Notes: generated by a model from the letters alone, not told the origin. A stretch of DNA of 64,000 bases from Methanobacteriota archaeon (GCA_016214785.1 JACRNV010000059.1:1-64000); one strand, 5' to 3'; numbered from the stretch's first letter, positions 53,914 to 62,619 are shown. Made by a program: numbers and translations.

Positions 53914-54657
53914 TCAATCGCTGGGCACGAACCCCTTGTGCGTTATCTTCACGGGGATTATGCCGGCCATCTCCGGGTGGTTGCGCACTTTCCTGATTAT
54001 GAGGTTCCTGGAGAAGTCCATGCCGCTGCGCAGCCTCTCTATCTCCAGGACGATGTCGACGACCTCCTCTATGCCGCTCTCGGTGCGCGAATCGTAGACG
54101 CCCTGCAGCATCGTCACGAGCGCGAGGCTCTTCGTGTGCTGGGAGTGCGCCCTCGTCGTGCGTAGGGCGGAGAGCACGCCGGCGTGGTCGTAGTACTCGA
54201 GGAAGAAGTCGAGCGAGTCCAGGACGAGCCGATACGGCGGCTGGAGCTTCGAGACCTCGTACGTGAGCATGGTGAGGAAGTTCACCCTCTCATCGGTGAT
54301 GCTCGCAGCCCCGTCCGAGCGCATGATGTCGCGCATCTTGAGCCCCTCGAGCCTGTACTTGCTGACCTCGAGCTTCTTGGCCAGCACGCTCTCGTAGTAG
54401 AGGCTGCCTATGTTGACAATTCGTGGCTCGACCTTGGTGCCGAGGCGCTTCATCGTGTCCATGACGTCCTCGTCCCTCTCCGACGTGGCGAAGTACACGA
54501 CGTTCTCGCCCTCGGAGGCCGCGGCCGCGAACTGCTTTGCGAAGAGGTCTATGCCGGTGCCAGGCGTCCCGCATATCAGGACCGTGCCCCCGCGCGGGAG
54601 GCCTCCCTCGAGCGCCTTGTCCAGTATGGCCACTCCGGTCTTGGCGTACTCGGCCAT
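53914..54657 (-). CDS. KaiC/RadA-like protein with degenerate P-loop
   Basis: A 247-residue RecA-superfamily protein. The P-loop position reads ICGTPGTGIDLFAKQF: the glycines remain but the lysine-serine/threonine pair is replaced by Ile-Asp, so ATP hydrolysis is doubtful. A Walker B-like strand (YRLVLDSLDFFLEYY) and a C-terminal segment typical of KaiC-like proteins (VDIVLEIERLRSG) are kept. It is the third of three consecutive KaiC-like genes, one base after the second. It may act as a partner or sensor subunit of the intact member at 55240. Confidence 0.75.
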   Translation of the reverse strand: MAEYAKTGVAILDKALEGGLPRGGTVLICGTPGTGIDLFAKQFAAAASEGENVVYFATSERDEDVMDTMKRLGTKVEPRIVNIGSLYYESVLAKKLEVSKYRLEGLKMRDIMRSDGAASITDERVNFLTMLTYEVSKLQPPYRLVLDSLDFFLEYYDHAGVLSALRTTRAHSQHTKSLALVTMLQGVYDSRTESGIEEVVDIVLEIERLRSGMDFSRNLIIRKVRNHPEMAGIIPVKITHKGFVPSD

Positions 54658-54658
54658 C

Positions 54659-55237
54659 TCAGCCCTCCCCCTTGCCGCTCATGGATATGACGTTCTCGCA
54701 GATGAGGCTCATCATCCCCTTCAGCTCCTCGGAGCTGAAGTCCTCCATCGAGAAGATGATCGTGTAGGCGTTCTTGGCCCTCAGGCTGTTGATGAGGATG
54801 TGGAAGAACTCGCTCAGGATCTTGGTGTTGTTGTGGATGGCCAGCGAGTTGATGGCGTCGAGGATGACGACGCTGTCCTTCCCCTTGTTCTTGCGCATGA
54901 GGTACTCGACCTTGAGCATGATGTTCTCGAGCATCGTCGGGCTCTCGACGAAGTAGACGTTGTCCGGGCGCGCAACGGCTCCGCCCATGACCTGCGAGAC
55001 GCAGTCTATGAAGTGGATGCGCTTCATGTCAATCTCGAGGAGCGTGAGAACGTCGATGATGGAGTTCGAGGGCATCTGCGAGGTGATGTATATGGTCTCT
55101 AGGTTCTTCTTCGACGCGAAGATGTCCACGACGCCCCGTATCGCATCGAAATAAGATTCGGTCGTGAAGCCTATCGAGACCGCCGAGGGCATCGGCATCT
55201 CTACGAGCACGTCCGCGAGCTCTGTGGGGGTCATCAT
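54659..55237 (-). CDS. KaiC-like protein lacking a P-loop
   Basis: A 192-residue protein whose core matches the RecA/KaiC strand order: a start strand (PSAVSIGFTTESYF), then YITSQMPSNSIIDVL where KaiC has its second strand, and a Walker B-like VVILDAINSLAIHNN. No Walker A glycine loop can be found, so it probably does not hydrolyse ATP. ATG 55237 has GGAGGCGG upstream; it starts two bases after the stop of the intact KaiC-like gene and ends one base before the third. Its tight packing between the two suggests one complex. Confidence 0.7.
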   Translation of the reverse strand: MMTPTELADVLVEMPMPSAVSIGFTTESYFDAIRGVVDIFASKKNLETIYITSQMPSNSIIDVLTLLEIDMKRIHFIDCVSQVMGGAVARPDNVYFVESPTMLENIMLKVEYLMRKNKGKDSVVILDAINSLAIHNNTKILSEFFHILINSLRAKNAYTIIFSMEDFSSEELKGMMSLICENVISMSGKGEG

Positions 55238-55239
55238 TG

Positions 55240-56019
55240 CTATCCGCCTCCGCTCGACACGCTTCCGCCCTTGAGTAGCGGCACGAGAAGCACGCCACAC
55301 GGTGTGAGGTCCAGCACGTACTTGGCCCTGGAGTGCTGCGTGCCCCTCATCTTCACGACCTGCAGGGTCCTGAGCAGGTCGCCCCTGCGCTCCAGGTTGC
55401 CCATCAGTACTATGCCGTCGGCGATGGCCTCTTCCACGCCATAGAGGGAATAGCGCTCGGCAGTCGGAGAAATCTCCGATACGAGTATGGTCGTGCACCC
55501 CAGCTCCGACAGCGTCTTGCCGAGCTTGAGTATGAACTCGCGGATCTTCTCCTCGGTCTTCAGCCTGTAGCAGACCGAGGTGATGGAGTCTATGACGAGC
55601 CTCTTGATGTCGAGCTCCTTGACGATGCTGCCGATGGCCTTCACGAGCGTGTCGACGTCCTCGAGCGTGAACTCGACGGTCACGAGCCCGAGCTTGTTGT
55701 AGATGACGGGCATGTCAACGAAGACGAGCTTCCCCTTTTTGATGAGGGAGTCGTCGAAGAACTCGTACGGGATGATGTTCTCCAGCAGCTTCACGGACGC
55801 CTCCGTCACCGATATGAAGAGGCAGTTCTCGCCGTCGATGGCGCCGTGCACGAGGTACTCGAGGCTGATGGAAGTCTTGCCCGTGCCGCAGCTCCCGGTG
55901 AAGAGGACGGTGTTGCCGCGCGGGATCCCTCCATTGAGGATGTTGTCCAGCCCCTCGACGCCCGTGACGCACCTGTTGCGCTCTTCCCCTGCTCTCCGCA
56001 CAATGGGCTTCGTAACCAT
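55240..56019 (-). CDS. KaiC-family ATPase (single domain)
   Basis: A 259-residue KaiC/GvpD-like ATPase. Walker A FTGSCGTGKTS (about 40-50) is intact, as are the KaiC glutamate region (FISVTEASVKLLENI), Walker B KRLVIDSITSVCYRL and the C-terminal VVKMRGTQHSRAKYVLDLT block. These proteins act in signalling and regulation in archaea; FlaH of the archaellum is a relative. TTTATAGA about 30 bases upstream makes ATG 56019 leaderless; an earlier start at 56043 would lie next to the TATA box. First gene of a three-gene unit with two degenerate relatives, next to pilin genes. Confidence 0.85.
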   Translation of the reverse strand: MVTKPIVRRAGEERNRCVTGVEGLDNILNGGIPRGNTVLFTGSCGTGKTSISLEYLVHGAIDGENCLFISVTEASVKLLENIIPYEFFDDSLIKKGKLVFVDMPVIYNKLGLVTVEFTLEDVDTLVKAIGSIVKELDIKRLVIDSITSVCYRLKTEEKIREFILKLGKTLSELGCTTILVSEISPTAERYSLYGVEEAIADGIVLMGNLERRGDLLRTLQVVKMRGTQHSRAKYVLDLTPCGVLLVPLLKGGSVSSGGG

Positions 56020-56044
56020 AGTCAGCACGGCAATGATTCGCACT

Positions 56045-56084
56045 CTATAAACCCTTTCGGTCTGGACTGAAAGGCTAATATATA
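56045..56084. promoter_or_regulatory. Divergent promoters of the KaiC-like operon and leuS
   Basis: Minus strand GGTTTATAGAG (56045-56055) serves the KaiC-like genes; plus strand CTAATATATAG (56073-56083) serves leuS. Each lies 25-30 bases from its ATG, so both messages look leaderless. The 30-base spacing could couple their regulation. Confidence 0.6.
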
Positions 56085-56105
56085 GAGTCCATCAATCACC
56101 GCGCA

Positions 56106-59045
56106 ATGCCTTCGGACGATAGCAGGGCGCTCGACTTCGCCGCCATCGAGGCGAGGTGGCAGGGGCGCTGGTACGGCGACAGGGTATTCGACTCCGAGCC
56201 CGTCGAGGGGGCGCCAAAGTACTTCATCATCTTCGCCTACCCGGGGACGAGCGGCTATCTTCACGTCGGGCACATGCGCGCCTACACCTACACGGACATC
56301 ATGGCGCGGTTCATGCGCATGAAGGGTTTCAACGTCCTCTTCCCGGTGGGCGCGCACGCCACCGGCAACGTTTCCATCACGCCGGCGAAGAAGGTCGAGC
56401 GCGGGGACACGGAGACGCTGGCTTACTTCCGCGCGAACGGCTGCACGGAGGATGAGTTGAGGAAGCTCTCCGACCCGCTCGAGGTCGTGCGATTCTTCTC
56501 GAAGGTTTACGTCGACGATTACTGGAAGAGGTTCGGCTTCTCGGCGGACTTCCGCAGGTTCTGCACGACGATAGACCCGGGCTACATGAGGTTCATAGAG
56601 TGGCAGTTCCTCAAGCTCAAGGAGAGGGGGTTGCTCTTCCAGAAGCCGTACATGGGGACGGCGTGCCTGAAATGCGGGCCCGTCGCCGTCGACCCGTCGG
56701 AGACTGACATCTCGTCGGGCGGCAACGCCGAAAAGCAGGAGTACACCCTTTTGAAATGCAGGAGCGGCGACCGGTACCTGGTCGCCGCGACGCTTCGCCC
56801 GGAGACGGTCTACGGCCAGACGAACTTCTGGGCGAACCCCGGCACCGAATATGTTGAAATCGATGTCGAGGGTGAGAAATGGGTCGTCAGCCCCGAGTGC
56901 GCGGAGAAGCTCTCCCACCAGATAGATGGCGTCAGAATCACGGGGAATATCCCAGGTCGCGCACTCATCGGGACGGGGTGCAAGCCCCCCGTCATAGACC
57001 GCGAGATTCTCGTGCTGCCGGCGTCGTTCTGCGACCCGAACGTCGGCACGGGACTGGTCACGAGCGTGCCGTCGGACGCGCCGTACGATTGGATAGCGCT
57101 CAGGGAGCTTCAGGAGGACGAGGCGCGGTGCAAATCCCTCGGCCTCGACCCCGCGCAGGTCAGAGCCATCGAGGCAATCCCCATAATCAGGACGCCGGGC
57201 TTCGGGCCGCTCCCGGCGAAGGAGATATGCGAAAGGATGGGCATCTCCAAGCTCGGCGACCCCAGGCTGGAGGAGGCGACGAAGGAGATTTACAGCACCG
57301 GCTTCCACACCGGCGTGATGAACGACCTCTGCGGCGAGTTCGCCGGCCTGAACGTCTCGAAGGCCAAGGACAGGATGAAGGCGGCGATGTTCGACAGGGG
57401 CGAGGCCGCGCTCTTCTACGACATGTCCGAACCTGTGACGTGCCGCTGCGGCGGCAAGGTCATAGTAAAAAAGATCCCCGACCAGTGGTTCATCGACTAC
57501 GGCAACCGTGAGATCACCGACCTCTCGAAGGAGCACGCCGCATCGATGCGCATAATGCCGCCAGAATACCACGCAAACCTCCCCGGAATCCTGGAGTGGT
57601 TCCAGGAGAGGTCGTGCGCGCGCCTGGGGAACTGGCTCGGGACGCCGCTGCCGTTCGACAGGCGCTGGATTGTCGAGGCGATATCCGATTCGACGCTCTA
57701 TCCGGCATATTACCTGATATCGAAGTACGTCACCTCCGGCGAGCTCAGGCCGGAGGAAATGGACGAATCCTTCTTCGATTACATATTCTTGGACAAGGGC
57801 ACACAAGCGGATCGCGATGGTGTAAGTGTAAGAGCAGAAATAGTGACACGGAAATATCGCAAAGGCAAATGGGAACACATCCCTAAAATTGCAGATAGGA
57901 TAAGGCGCGACGTAGAATACTGGTACCCCCTCGACGTCAATCTCGGAGGCAAGGAGCACATGACCGTGCACTTCCCCGTCTTCCTGATGAACCACGTCGC
58001 AATCCTGCCGGTGAAGATGTGGCCCAAGGGCATACTGGTCAACTGGTACATCGTCATGAAGGGCGGCAAAATTTCCAAGTCCAAGGGCGGCGCGGAGCCC
58101 ATCCCGGACGCGGTGAAGCTCTACTCCGTCGACGGCATGCGCCTCTACTACGCGCACTCGGCCAGCCCGTTCGTCGACGTGGAATGGGACGACGGCATCG
58201 TGCGCGGCTACAGGCAGCGCGTCGAGAGGATATACTGGCAATATCTGGATGCAATCGCAGCTATAAGAGATGCATCGCCACCGGAGAGCCGAATGGACCG
58301 GTGGCTCGAGGCGGAGTTTACAAGCTCTATCGACCGCATGCAGTCTTTCATGGACGCATTCGACCTCCGCGCAGCAGCCGGCGAAATATTCTTCACAATC
58401 CCCGACAGGATACGCTGGTACGAGAGGCGCGGCGGCCAGGGCGCGGCGATGAAGCGCATCCTTCCGCTCTGGGCGCAGGCCATGGCCCCGTTCGTCCCGC
58501 ACGTTGCCGAGGAGCTGTGGGAGAGGCTCGGGCACAAGGATTTCGTCTCGACATCTCTGTACCCGGCGGAGGCCCCTGAAACTGATAGGGAGGTGGCCGC
58601 CGAGGAGGATTACATCGTCCGGCTCATGGGCGACCTCGCGCAGGTGCGCAAGGTCACGGGCATCGAGAAGGGGAAAGTGTGGCTCTACGTCGCCGAGGAA
58701 TGGAAATGCGAGGTGATGGCGAAGGTCTCCGGGCTCCATGCGTCGGGCACGCGCGACACCTCCGGCCTCATCAAGGCCGTGATGCAGATGCCGTCCGCGA
58801 AGGCGCACGCCAAGGAGGCGGCGGCGTTCGTGCAGAAGGCTGCCAAGGACATCGCCGCCGGGCAGGCGCCCTCGCCGCCGAAAGACGAGCACGCGCTCCT
58901 CTCAGACAGCACCCAGTTCCTCTCCCGCGAGACGGGCTTCGAGATTGTCGTTCAGAAGGCCGGCGAGAAGGGCATCCACGACCCGAAGGGCAAGGCCAGA
59001 GCAGCAGCGCCGGGAAGGCCGGCGATATACGCCGAAGCGATTTAG
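56106..59045 (+). CDS. leuS: Leucyl-tRNA synthetase, archaeal/eukaryotic type
   Basis: A 979-residue class Ia synthetase charging tRNA-Leu. HIGH variant HVGH at 53-56 (YPGTSGYLHVGHMRAY), editing domain with TLRPETVYGQTNFW, and KMSKS variant KISKS at about 655 (KGGKISKSKGGAEP). Zinc-type CxxC (CLKCGP, CRCGGK) are seen. The archaeal type is indicated by length and by the catalytic segment order. A stretch at about 57790-57910 (DKGTQADRDGVSVRAEIVTR and following) is AT-richer than the rest and departs from my memory of the family, a possible recombination patch. A TATA box about 25 bases upstream implies a leaderless message. Confidence 0.94.
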   Translation: MPSDDSRALDFAAIEARWQGRWYGDRVFDSEPVEGAPKYFIIFAYPGTSGYLHVGHMRAYTYTDIMARFMRMKGFNVLFPVGAHATGNVSITPAKKVERGDTETLAYFRANGCTEDELRKLSDPLEVVRFFSKVYVDDYWKRFGFSADFRRFCTTIDPGYMRFIEWQFLKLKERGLLFQKPYMGTACLKCGPVAVDPSETDISSGGNAEKQEYTLLKCRSGDRYLVAATLRPETVYGQTNFWANPGTEYVEIDVEGEKWVVSPECAEKLSHQIDGVRITGNIPGRALIGTGCKPPVIDREILVLPASFCDPNVGTGLVTSVPSDAPYDWIALRELQEDEARCKSLGLDPAQVRAIEAIPIIRTPGFGPLPAKEICERMGISKLGDPRLEEATKEIYSTGFHTGVMNDLCGEFAGLNVSKAKDRMKAAMFDRGEAALFYDMSEPVTCRCGGKVIVKKIPDQWFIDYGNREITDLSKEHAASMRIMPPEYHANLPGILEWFQERSCARLGNWLGTPLPFDRRWIVEAISDSTLYPAYYLISKYVTSGELRPEEMDESFFDYIFLDKGTQADRDGVSVRAEIVTRKYRKGKWEHIPKIADRIRRDVEYWYPLDVNLGGKEHMTVHFPVFLMNHVAILPVKMWPKGILVNWYIVMKGGKISKSKGGAEPIPDAVKLYSVDGMRLYYAHSASPFVDVEWDDGIVRGYRQRVERIYWQYLDAIAAIRDASPPESRMDRWLEAEFTSSIDRMQSFMDAFDLRAAAGEIFFTIPDRIRWYERRGGQGAAMKRILPLWAQAMAPFVPHVAEELWERLGHKDFVSTSLYPAEAPETDREVAAEEDYIVRLMGDLAQVRKVTGIEKGKVWLYVAEEWKCEVMAKVSGLHASGTRDTSGLIKAVMQMPSAKAHAKEAAAFVQKAAKDIAAGQAPSPPKDEHALLSDSTQFLSRETGFEIVVQKAGEKGIHDPKGKARAAAPGRPAIYAEAI

Positions 59046-59120
59046 ATTGAAAATGTGGAAAATTGCCAGCGATAGATTGAATTCGAGCGTTTTTTATCTC
59101 AGCAGTTCGATAAAATTATC

Positions 59121-59813
59121 CTATGGCTTGCGCACCACTATCGCCGCATGGTCCTTCTCGAACCTGTCGAGCGCGACCATCTCCATTAGTTTTAGACCGC
59201 CGTTCCGCAGCGTCTCCAGCTCGCCTTTATAAACCTCAGAGGGGGCGCTCCCGACGTCGACGCTACGCGCCTTTACTATCAGGAATGCCGTTCCCCTATC
59301 TCTGAGGAACGCATTAGTGTTCCGCAGTAGGATGCGCGCCTGGTCGCGCTGCGCGATGTCCTGGTAGACGATGTCGACCTTGCCGACCATCTGCGCGTAC
59401 GACTCGGGCTTAGTGGCATCGGCAAGAATTGGGAACATGTTCTTCCTCCTGCCACAGAGCTCCATCAGTTTCCTGAAGGGCTTGGGAGAGAATTCGACAC
59501 AGTATACAGTCCCAGAGGGGCACAGGTCCGATACATGGCTGGCCGTCGTTCCGCTGGCCGCGCCGAGGTAGAGTACGTGGCTCTTCTCTTCGAAGGGGAA
59601 GGCGCTCCCTCCGCATCTGTAGTAGGCGGCGAGCTTGCTCCTCGTCGGGTCCCAGTGCCTGTATTCGGTGCCGCCGCGCGCCACGAGCCTCTCGCCGTAG
59701 ACGCTCTCGCCAGGCGCGAGGTTTTTCGTCAGGACGTCCCTGCCGTCGAAATAGAGCCCCCTGAACTGCGTCGGTTCGACCTTCACGGCACTGGCACCCC
59801 TCATCTCTCCCAT
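59121..59813 (-). CDS. flpA: Fibrillarin, C/D-box RNP 2'-O-methyltransferase
   Basis: A 230-residue archaeal fibrillarin, which methylates rRNA and tRNA ribose 2'-OH groups guided by C/D-box RNAs. Features are the N-terminal ESVYGERLVARGGTEYRHWDP, SAM motif VLYLGAASGTTASHVSDL (about 79-96), VYCVEFSPKPFRKLMELC, and DIVYQDIAQRDQARILLRN. In many archaea flpA follows nop5; here nop5 is absent nearby and a kinase-like gene is divergent. ATG 59813 lies about 30 bases from a TATA box shared with that gene. Confidence 0.95.
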   Translation of the reverse strand: MGEMRGASAVKVEPTQFRGLYFDGRDVLTKNLAPGESVYGERLVARGGTEYRHWDPTRSKLAAYYRCGGSAFPFEEKSHVLYLGAASGTTASHVSDLCPSGTVYCVEFSPKPFRKLMELCGRRKNMFPILADATKPESYAQMVGKVDIVYQDIAQRDQARILLRNTNAFLRDRGTAFLIVKARSVDVGSAPSEVYKGELETLRNGGLKLMEMVALDRFEKDHAAIVVRKP

Positions 59814-59839
59814 AAAGTTTTGCTAGACCCCCGCGAAGA

Positions 59840-59852
59840 CTTTTATATATCA
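59840..59852. promoter_or_regulatory. Bidirectional TATA element between flpA and the kinase-like gene
   Basis: CTTTTATATATCA can be read as TTTTATATA (plus) and TATATAAAAG (minus), lying 20-30 bases from both start codons. Confidence 0.55.
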
Positions 59853-59872
59853 TTCTGTGTTTTGTTCTCCGC

Positions 59873-60875
59873 ATGAAGGGCGTGATAAAAAGGGAAATAA
59901 GGAAAATCAATCCCTCAAAGTTGGGTCTACGCTCAATGACAGTGGAGTCCTTTTCAGAGTTGGGTGTCGGAGAGGGCAATATGAATTACCTTTGTAAAAT
60001 AAATAATAAGAAATTCATTTGTAGAGTCAACATTGACAGGAAAATGCCCAGCAAGGCCAGGGACGAGTACAGGGCTCTGAAAGCAGTCGAACATCTGGGC
60101 ATCGCGCCGAAGGCTTTTTATTTGCACAAAGCCAGCACTACTTGCCTTTTTGACTTCATCATTCTTGAATACATAGAGGGGAAAGCGTTCCGCATGAAGA
60201 AAAGGACCTACTTAAAAGAACAAATAAAGGAGATGGCCAAAATCCTTGCAGGGCTTCATAACATAAAAGATGACAAGCTGGCCAGGAGTAACTATTCCTA
60301 CAAGCATTACTTGGACGGAGGATTGGCATACATCGAATTGATTAACAAGCGCACTAACATGGGCTTTGAATCCGAACTAAAGAACCTTCACAATAAAATA
60401 AAGGGCCGCATTCCCCTTAGAGAGGCTCATGAATTCGGCCTAATCCATGGAGACATCTGCCCGCAAAACATCATCGAAACAAGAAACGGTCTCAGATTGA
60501 TTGACTGGGAATCCCTGCAGTTCTCAGACCCCGCCAGAGACATTGCCAATATCATCATTGACATGGGACTGAAAGATAAAAATCTGGAGCTTTTTTTTGA
60601 CAGAATACGCTAAAATCCGAGCGGATCACAACATCTTAGAAAGGGCGGAAACCTATGCCATTCTATTAAGATACCATAACACGCTTTGGGAGATTGTCCG
60701 CTCGTTTGAAATATTGAGCAGGGAGCTTCCTAAAGAATATCTGAAAAAAACCTCAGTGCAATGTCATATCAATGAGGCGAAATATCAGTACAGGAAATTG
60801 AACGAATTATTGGATGTTCCAGAGTTGGAAATCGACATGTTGCTTGCAAAGAGCCAAAAATCATTTCGAGATTAG
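59873..60875 (+). pseudogene. APH/choline-kinase-like phosphotransferase, frameshifted at a T8 run
   Basis: The first frame (59873-60613, 246 codons) holds a protein-kinase-like fold of the APH family: N-lobe (NMNYLCKINNKKFICRVNID), hinge DFIILEYIEGKAF, catalytic loop GLIHGDICPQNIIE and metal motif LRLIDWESLQF. After eight T residues (60591-60598) the homologous continuation (LTEYAKIRADHNILERAETY and so on) is in another frame and stops at 60875. One T fewer restores a 333-residue protein. Possible substrates include small alcohols or antibiotics, but none can be named. AT-rich relative to neighbours. Could be a sequencing error, phase variation or a real break; the ATP and metal residues are all before the shift. 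Confidence 0.7.
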
Positions 60876-60943
60876 GATTAGATTCATGGCATCACGGGAA
60901 GTTTATATACTCTGGAACGGATTAAGGGATTGGAAGCAGGCTC

Positions 60944-62074
60944 ATGAAAACTCTGGTCCTCTGCATCGACAGGGACAACGACATCGGGCGCAAGACGGGC
61001 ATCGAGGGCCCGATTATAGGCAGGGAGGAGAACCTCAGGGCAGCGGTCGCGCTGGGCGTGGCCGACCCCGAGGACGCCGACACCAACACTGTCCTAGCGG
61101 CGATAAAGATGTTCGACGATCTCCTGAAGAACGGCGAGGACGCCGAGGTGGCGACGATATGCGGCGACGTTGAGGTGGGCACGCGCTCCGACCGCGCGCT
61201 GATGCGCCAGCTCGAGGAGGTCGTCGAGGTCATAGAGCCCACGAGCGCGATCCTGGTCAGCAACGGCGCCGAGGACGAGTACATCGTCCCGATGATATGC
61301 GCGCGGGTGAAGGTCGACTCGGTGAAGAGCGTCTTCGTGCGCCAGAGCGCTAGGATTGAGAGCACCTATTATTACATCGTCAAGAACCTCAAGGACCCCA
61401 AGATGCGCATGAAGTTCGTGCTCCCCGTCGGGCTGGCGCTCATCCTCTTGGGCATCGTGTACTTGATACAGTTCCTGTCCGAGCTCTCGGGCAATTTCGC
61501 GCTCATCCTGGAGCCGACGAGGTACATTTTGCAGGTCATTTCCATCCTCCTGGGTAGCATAATCCTCTGGCGTGCCTACAACGTCAGCGACACCATCTCC
61601 CAGGGGTTCAGGGACTGGAGGGACGCGACCTATGCCGGGGACGTTTCCGTCATCCACGTGGTGGGGGCGCTGTTAGTCGCCGCGATAGGCGCTGGCCTGG
61701 GCTACTACGACGCCGCTGCGGCGGGCGCGTGGAACTGGTTCGAGCGCTCCCTGCTTTTCTTTTCGACCTCGATACCTTGGTTCGTCGCCGCGTACATCAT
61801 CCTGGAGGCCAGGAAGGTCGTGAACGCGCTGCTGCACCACGACTACATCCCGAGCGAGAACTGGACCCTGATGGTCTCCTCGGCGGCCATAGGCTTCCTG
61901 CTCCTGGCCGCGGTGCACTTCCTGATGTTCGTCATCAACATGCCCGACAGCCTCGAGATGTTCTACATCCTCGTCGAGGGCGGCATAGGCGTCGGCCTGA
62001 TGGTCGCTTCCCTCCTCTACCAGCGCAGGAAGAGGGGCGAGGTGGTGGCAGTTCGTGATCGATGGCGTAGATAG
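60944..62074 (+). CDS. DUF373 archaeal membrane protein
   Basis: A 376-residue member of the archaeal DUF373 family. The N-terminal cytoplasmic part (LVLCIDRDNDIGRKTGIEGP, EENLRAAVALGVADPEDADT, ATICGDVEVGTRSDR) is highly conserved and looks like a Rossmann-type domain. About six or seven membrane helices follow from residue 163 on, ending with a basic tail AVRDRWRR. Function is unknown. GTTTATATAC at 60901-60910 is the likely TATA box, with ATG 60944 behind a short leader. The last nine codons plus stop reappear, recoded, at 62110-62139. Confidence 0.88.
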   Translation: MKTLVLCIDRDNDIGRKTGIEGPIIGREENLRAAVALGVADPEDADTNTVLAAIKMFDDLLKNGEDAEVATICGDVEVGTRSDRALMRQLEEVVEVIEPTSAILVSNGAEDEYIVPMICARVKVDSVKSVFVRQSARIESTYYYIVKNLKDPKMRMKFVLPVGLALILLGIVYLIQFLSELSGNFALILEPTRYILQVISILLGSIILWRAYNVSDTISQGFRDWRDATYAGDVSVIHVVGALLVAAIGAGLGYYDAAAAGAWNWFERSLLFFSTSIPWFVAAYIILEARKVVNALLHHDYIPSENWTLMVSSAAIGFLLLAAVHFLMFVINMPDSLEMFYILVEGGIGVGLMVASLLYQRRKRGEVVAVRDRWRR

Positions 62075-62139
62075 GACGGCTCAGACCCATACCAACAATG
62101 AAAGGGGTCGCGGCAGTGAGAGACAGGTGGCGCAGGTAA
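62045..62139 (+). repeat. Recoded duplicate of the DUF373 gene end
   Basis: Bases 62045-62074 end the gene with VAVRDRWRR-stop. Bases 62110-62139 encode AAVRDRWRR-stop in another frame, preceded by ATG-AAA-GGG-GTC, so similar residues continue upstream. Seven of the eight codon pairs that can differ (including the stop) use different synonymous codons. The peptide is conserved while the DNA is not. Confidence 0.7.
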
Positions 62140-62150
62140 GTAGAAAAAGA

Positions 62151-62314
62151 TAGCACGAGGAGGGGGCACGGTCCCCCTATGCACGTTTGGGTGAGGCATA
62201 TCCCCTTCTCTCTTGCTGTGAAAATAGATGTAGCGCGAGGAGGGGGACACGGCCCTCCGATACACGTTTGTGCAAGGCCTATCCCCCTCCTCTCTTCGTT
62301 GTAAAAATAAATTT
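62151..62314 (-). repeat. Two degenerate partial copies of tRNA-Ser 3' end (about 80-base units)
   Basis: Units starting at 62151 and 62231 share TAGC(A/G)CGAGGAGGGGG, then CGG(T/C)CC...A, (C)ACGTTTG and a CCCC-rich stretch ending in an A-rich run. The third unit begins at 62315 as the real tRNA-Ser 3' end. Only the acceptor/T-arm part is copied; the remainder is not tRNA. Confidence 0.75.
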
Positions 62315-62317
62315 AAG

Positions 62318-62401
62318 CGCGAGGAGGGGGATTTGAACCCCCGAGCTCAAAAGAGCACAGGATTAGCAATCCTGCGCCTTACCGGGCTGGGCCATCCCCG
62401 C
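62318..62401 (-). tRNA. tRNA-Ser (anticodon GCT)
   Basis: An 84-base type II tRNA: acceptor GCGGGGA / TCCTCGC with one G-T pair, anticodon stem CAGGA / TCCTG around TTGCTAA (GCT), long variable arm with GCTC...GAGC, T-arm GGGGGTTCAAATCCCCC, discriminator G as expected for serine. No CCA encoded. Partial copies lie on both sides. Confidence 0.95.
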
Positions 62402-62414
62402 ACTGGGAGGTATG

Positions 62415-62515
62415 GCGCTCCTGGCAATCCGGCGCCTCCGAAGGCGAGCCCGCAGGTTCGCCGAGGCCGAGCCTTCCCGAAGGGAAGTGCCGGTACCGGG
62501 CTGGGCCATCCCCGC
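62415..62515 (-). repeat. Broken second copy of tRNA-Ser 5' half and anticodon arm
   Basis: Bases 62494-62515 repeat 62380-62401 exactly (22 bases, tRNA 5' end and D-arm). About 55 GC-rich bases with hairpins intervene, then 62421-62436 resembles the anticodon arm of the real gene. There is no 3' half, so it cannot make a tRNA. Confidence 0.7.
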
Positions 62516-62619
62516 CTAATGGTTTGAATACGAAAGCCATAGATAATCCTTTCTCAGATGGTCCCCGCCGATTTCACTGAGACCGAAACCCTCATTTCCA
62601 TCCTCGCAATCCATGCGTC

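Noticed and set aside
56022..58892. 956-codon minus-strand open frame opposite leuS
   Set aside because: Again an antisense shadow in GC-rich DNA. LeuRS motifs on the plus strand are decisive.
62151..62340. CRISPR array at the 80-base repeats
   Set aside because: Only two or three units, with no constant repeat/variable spacer structure, and they match the tRNA-Ser 3' end.
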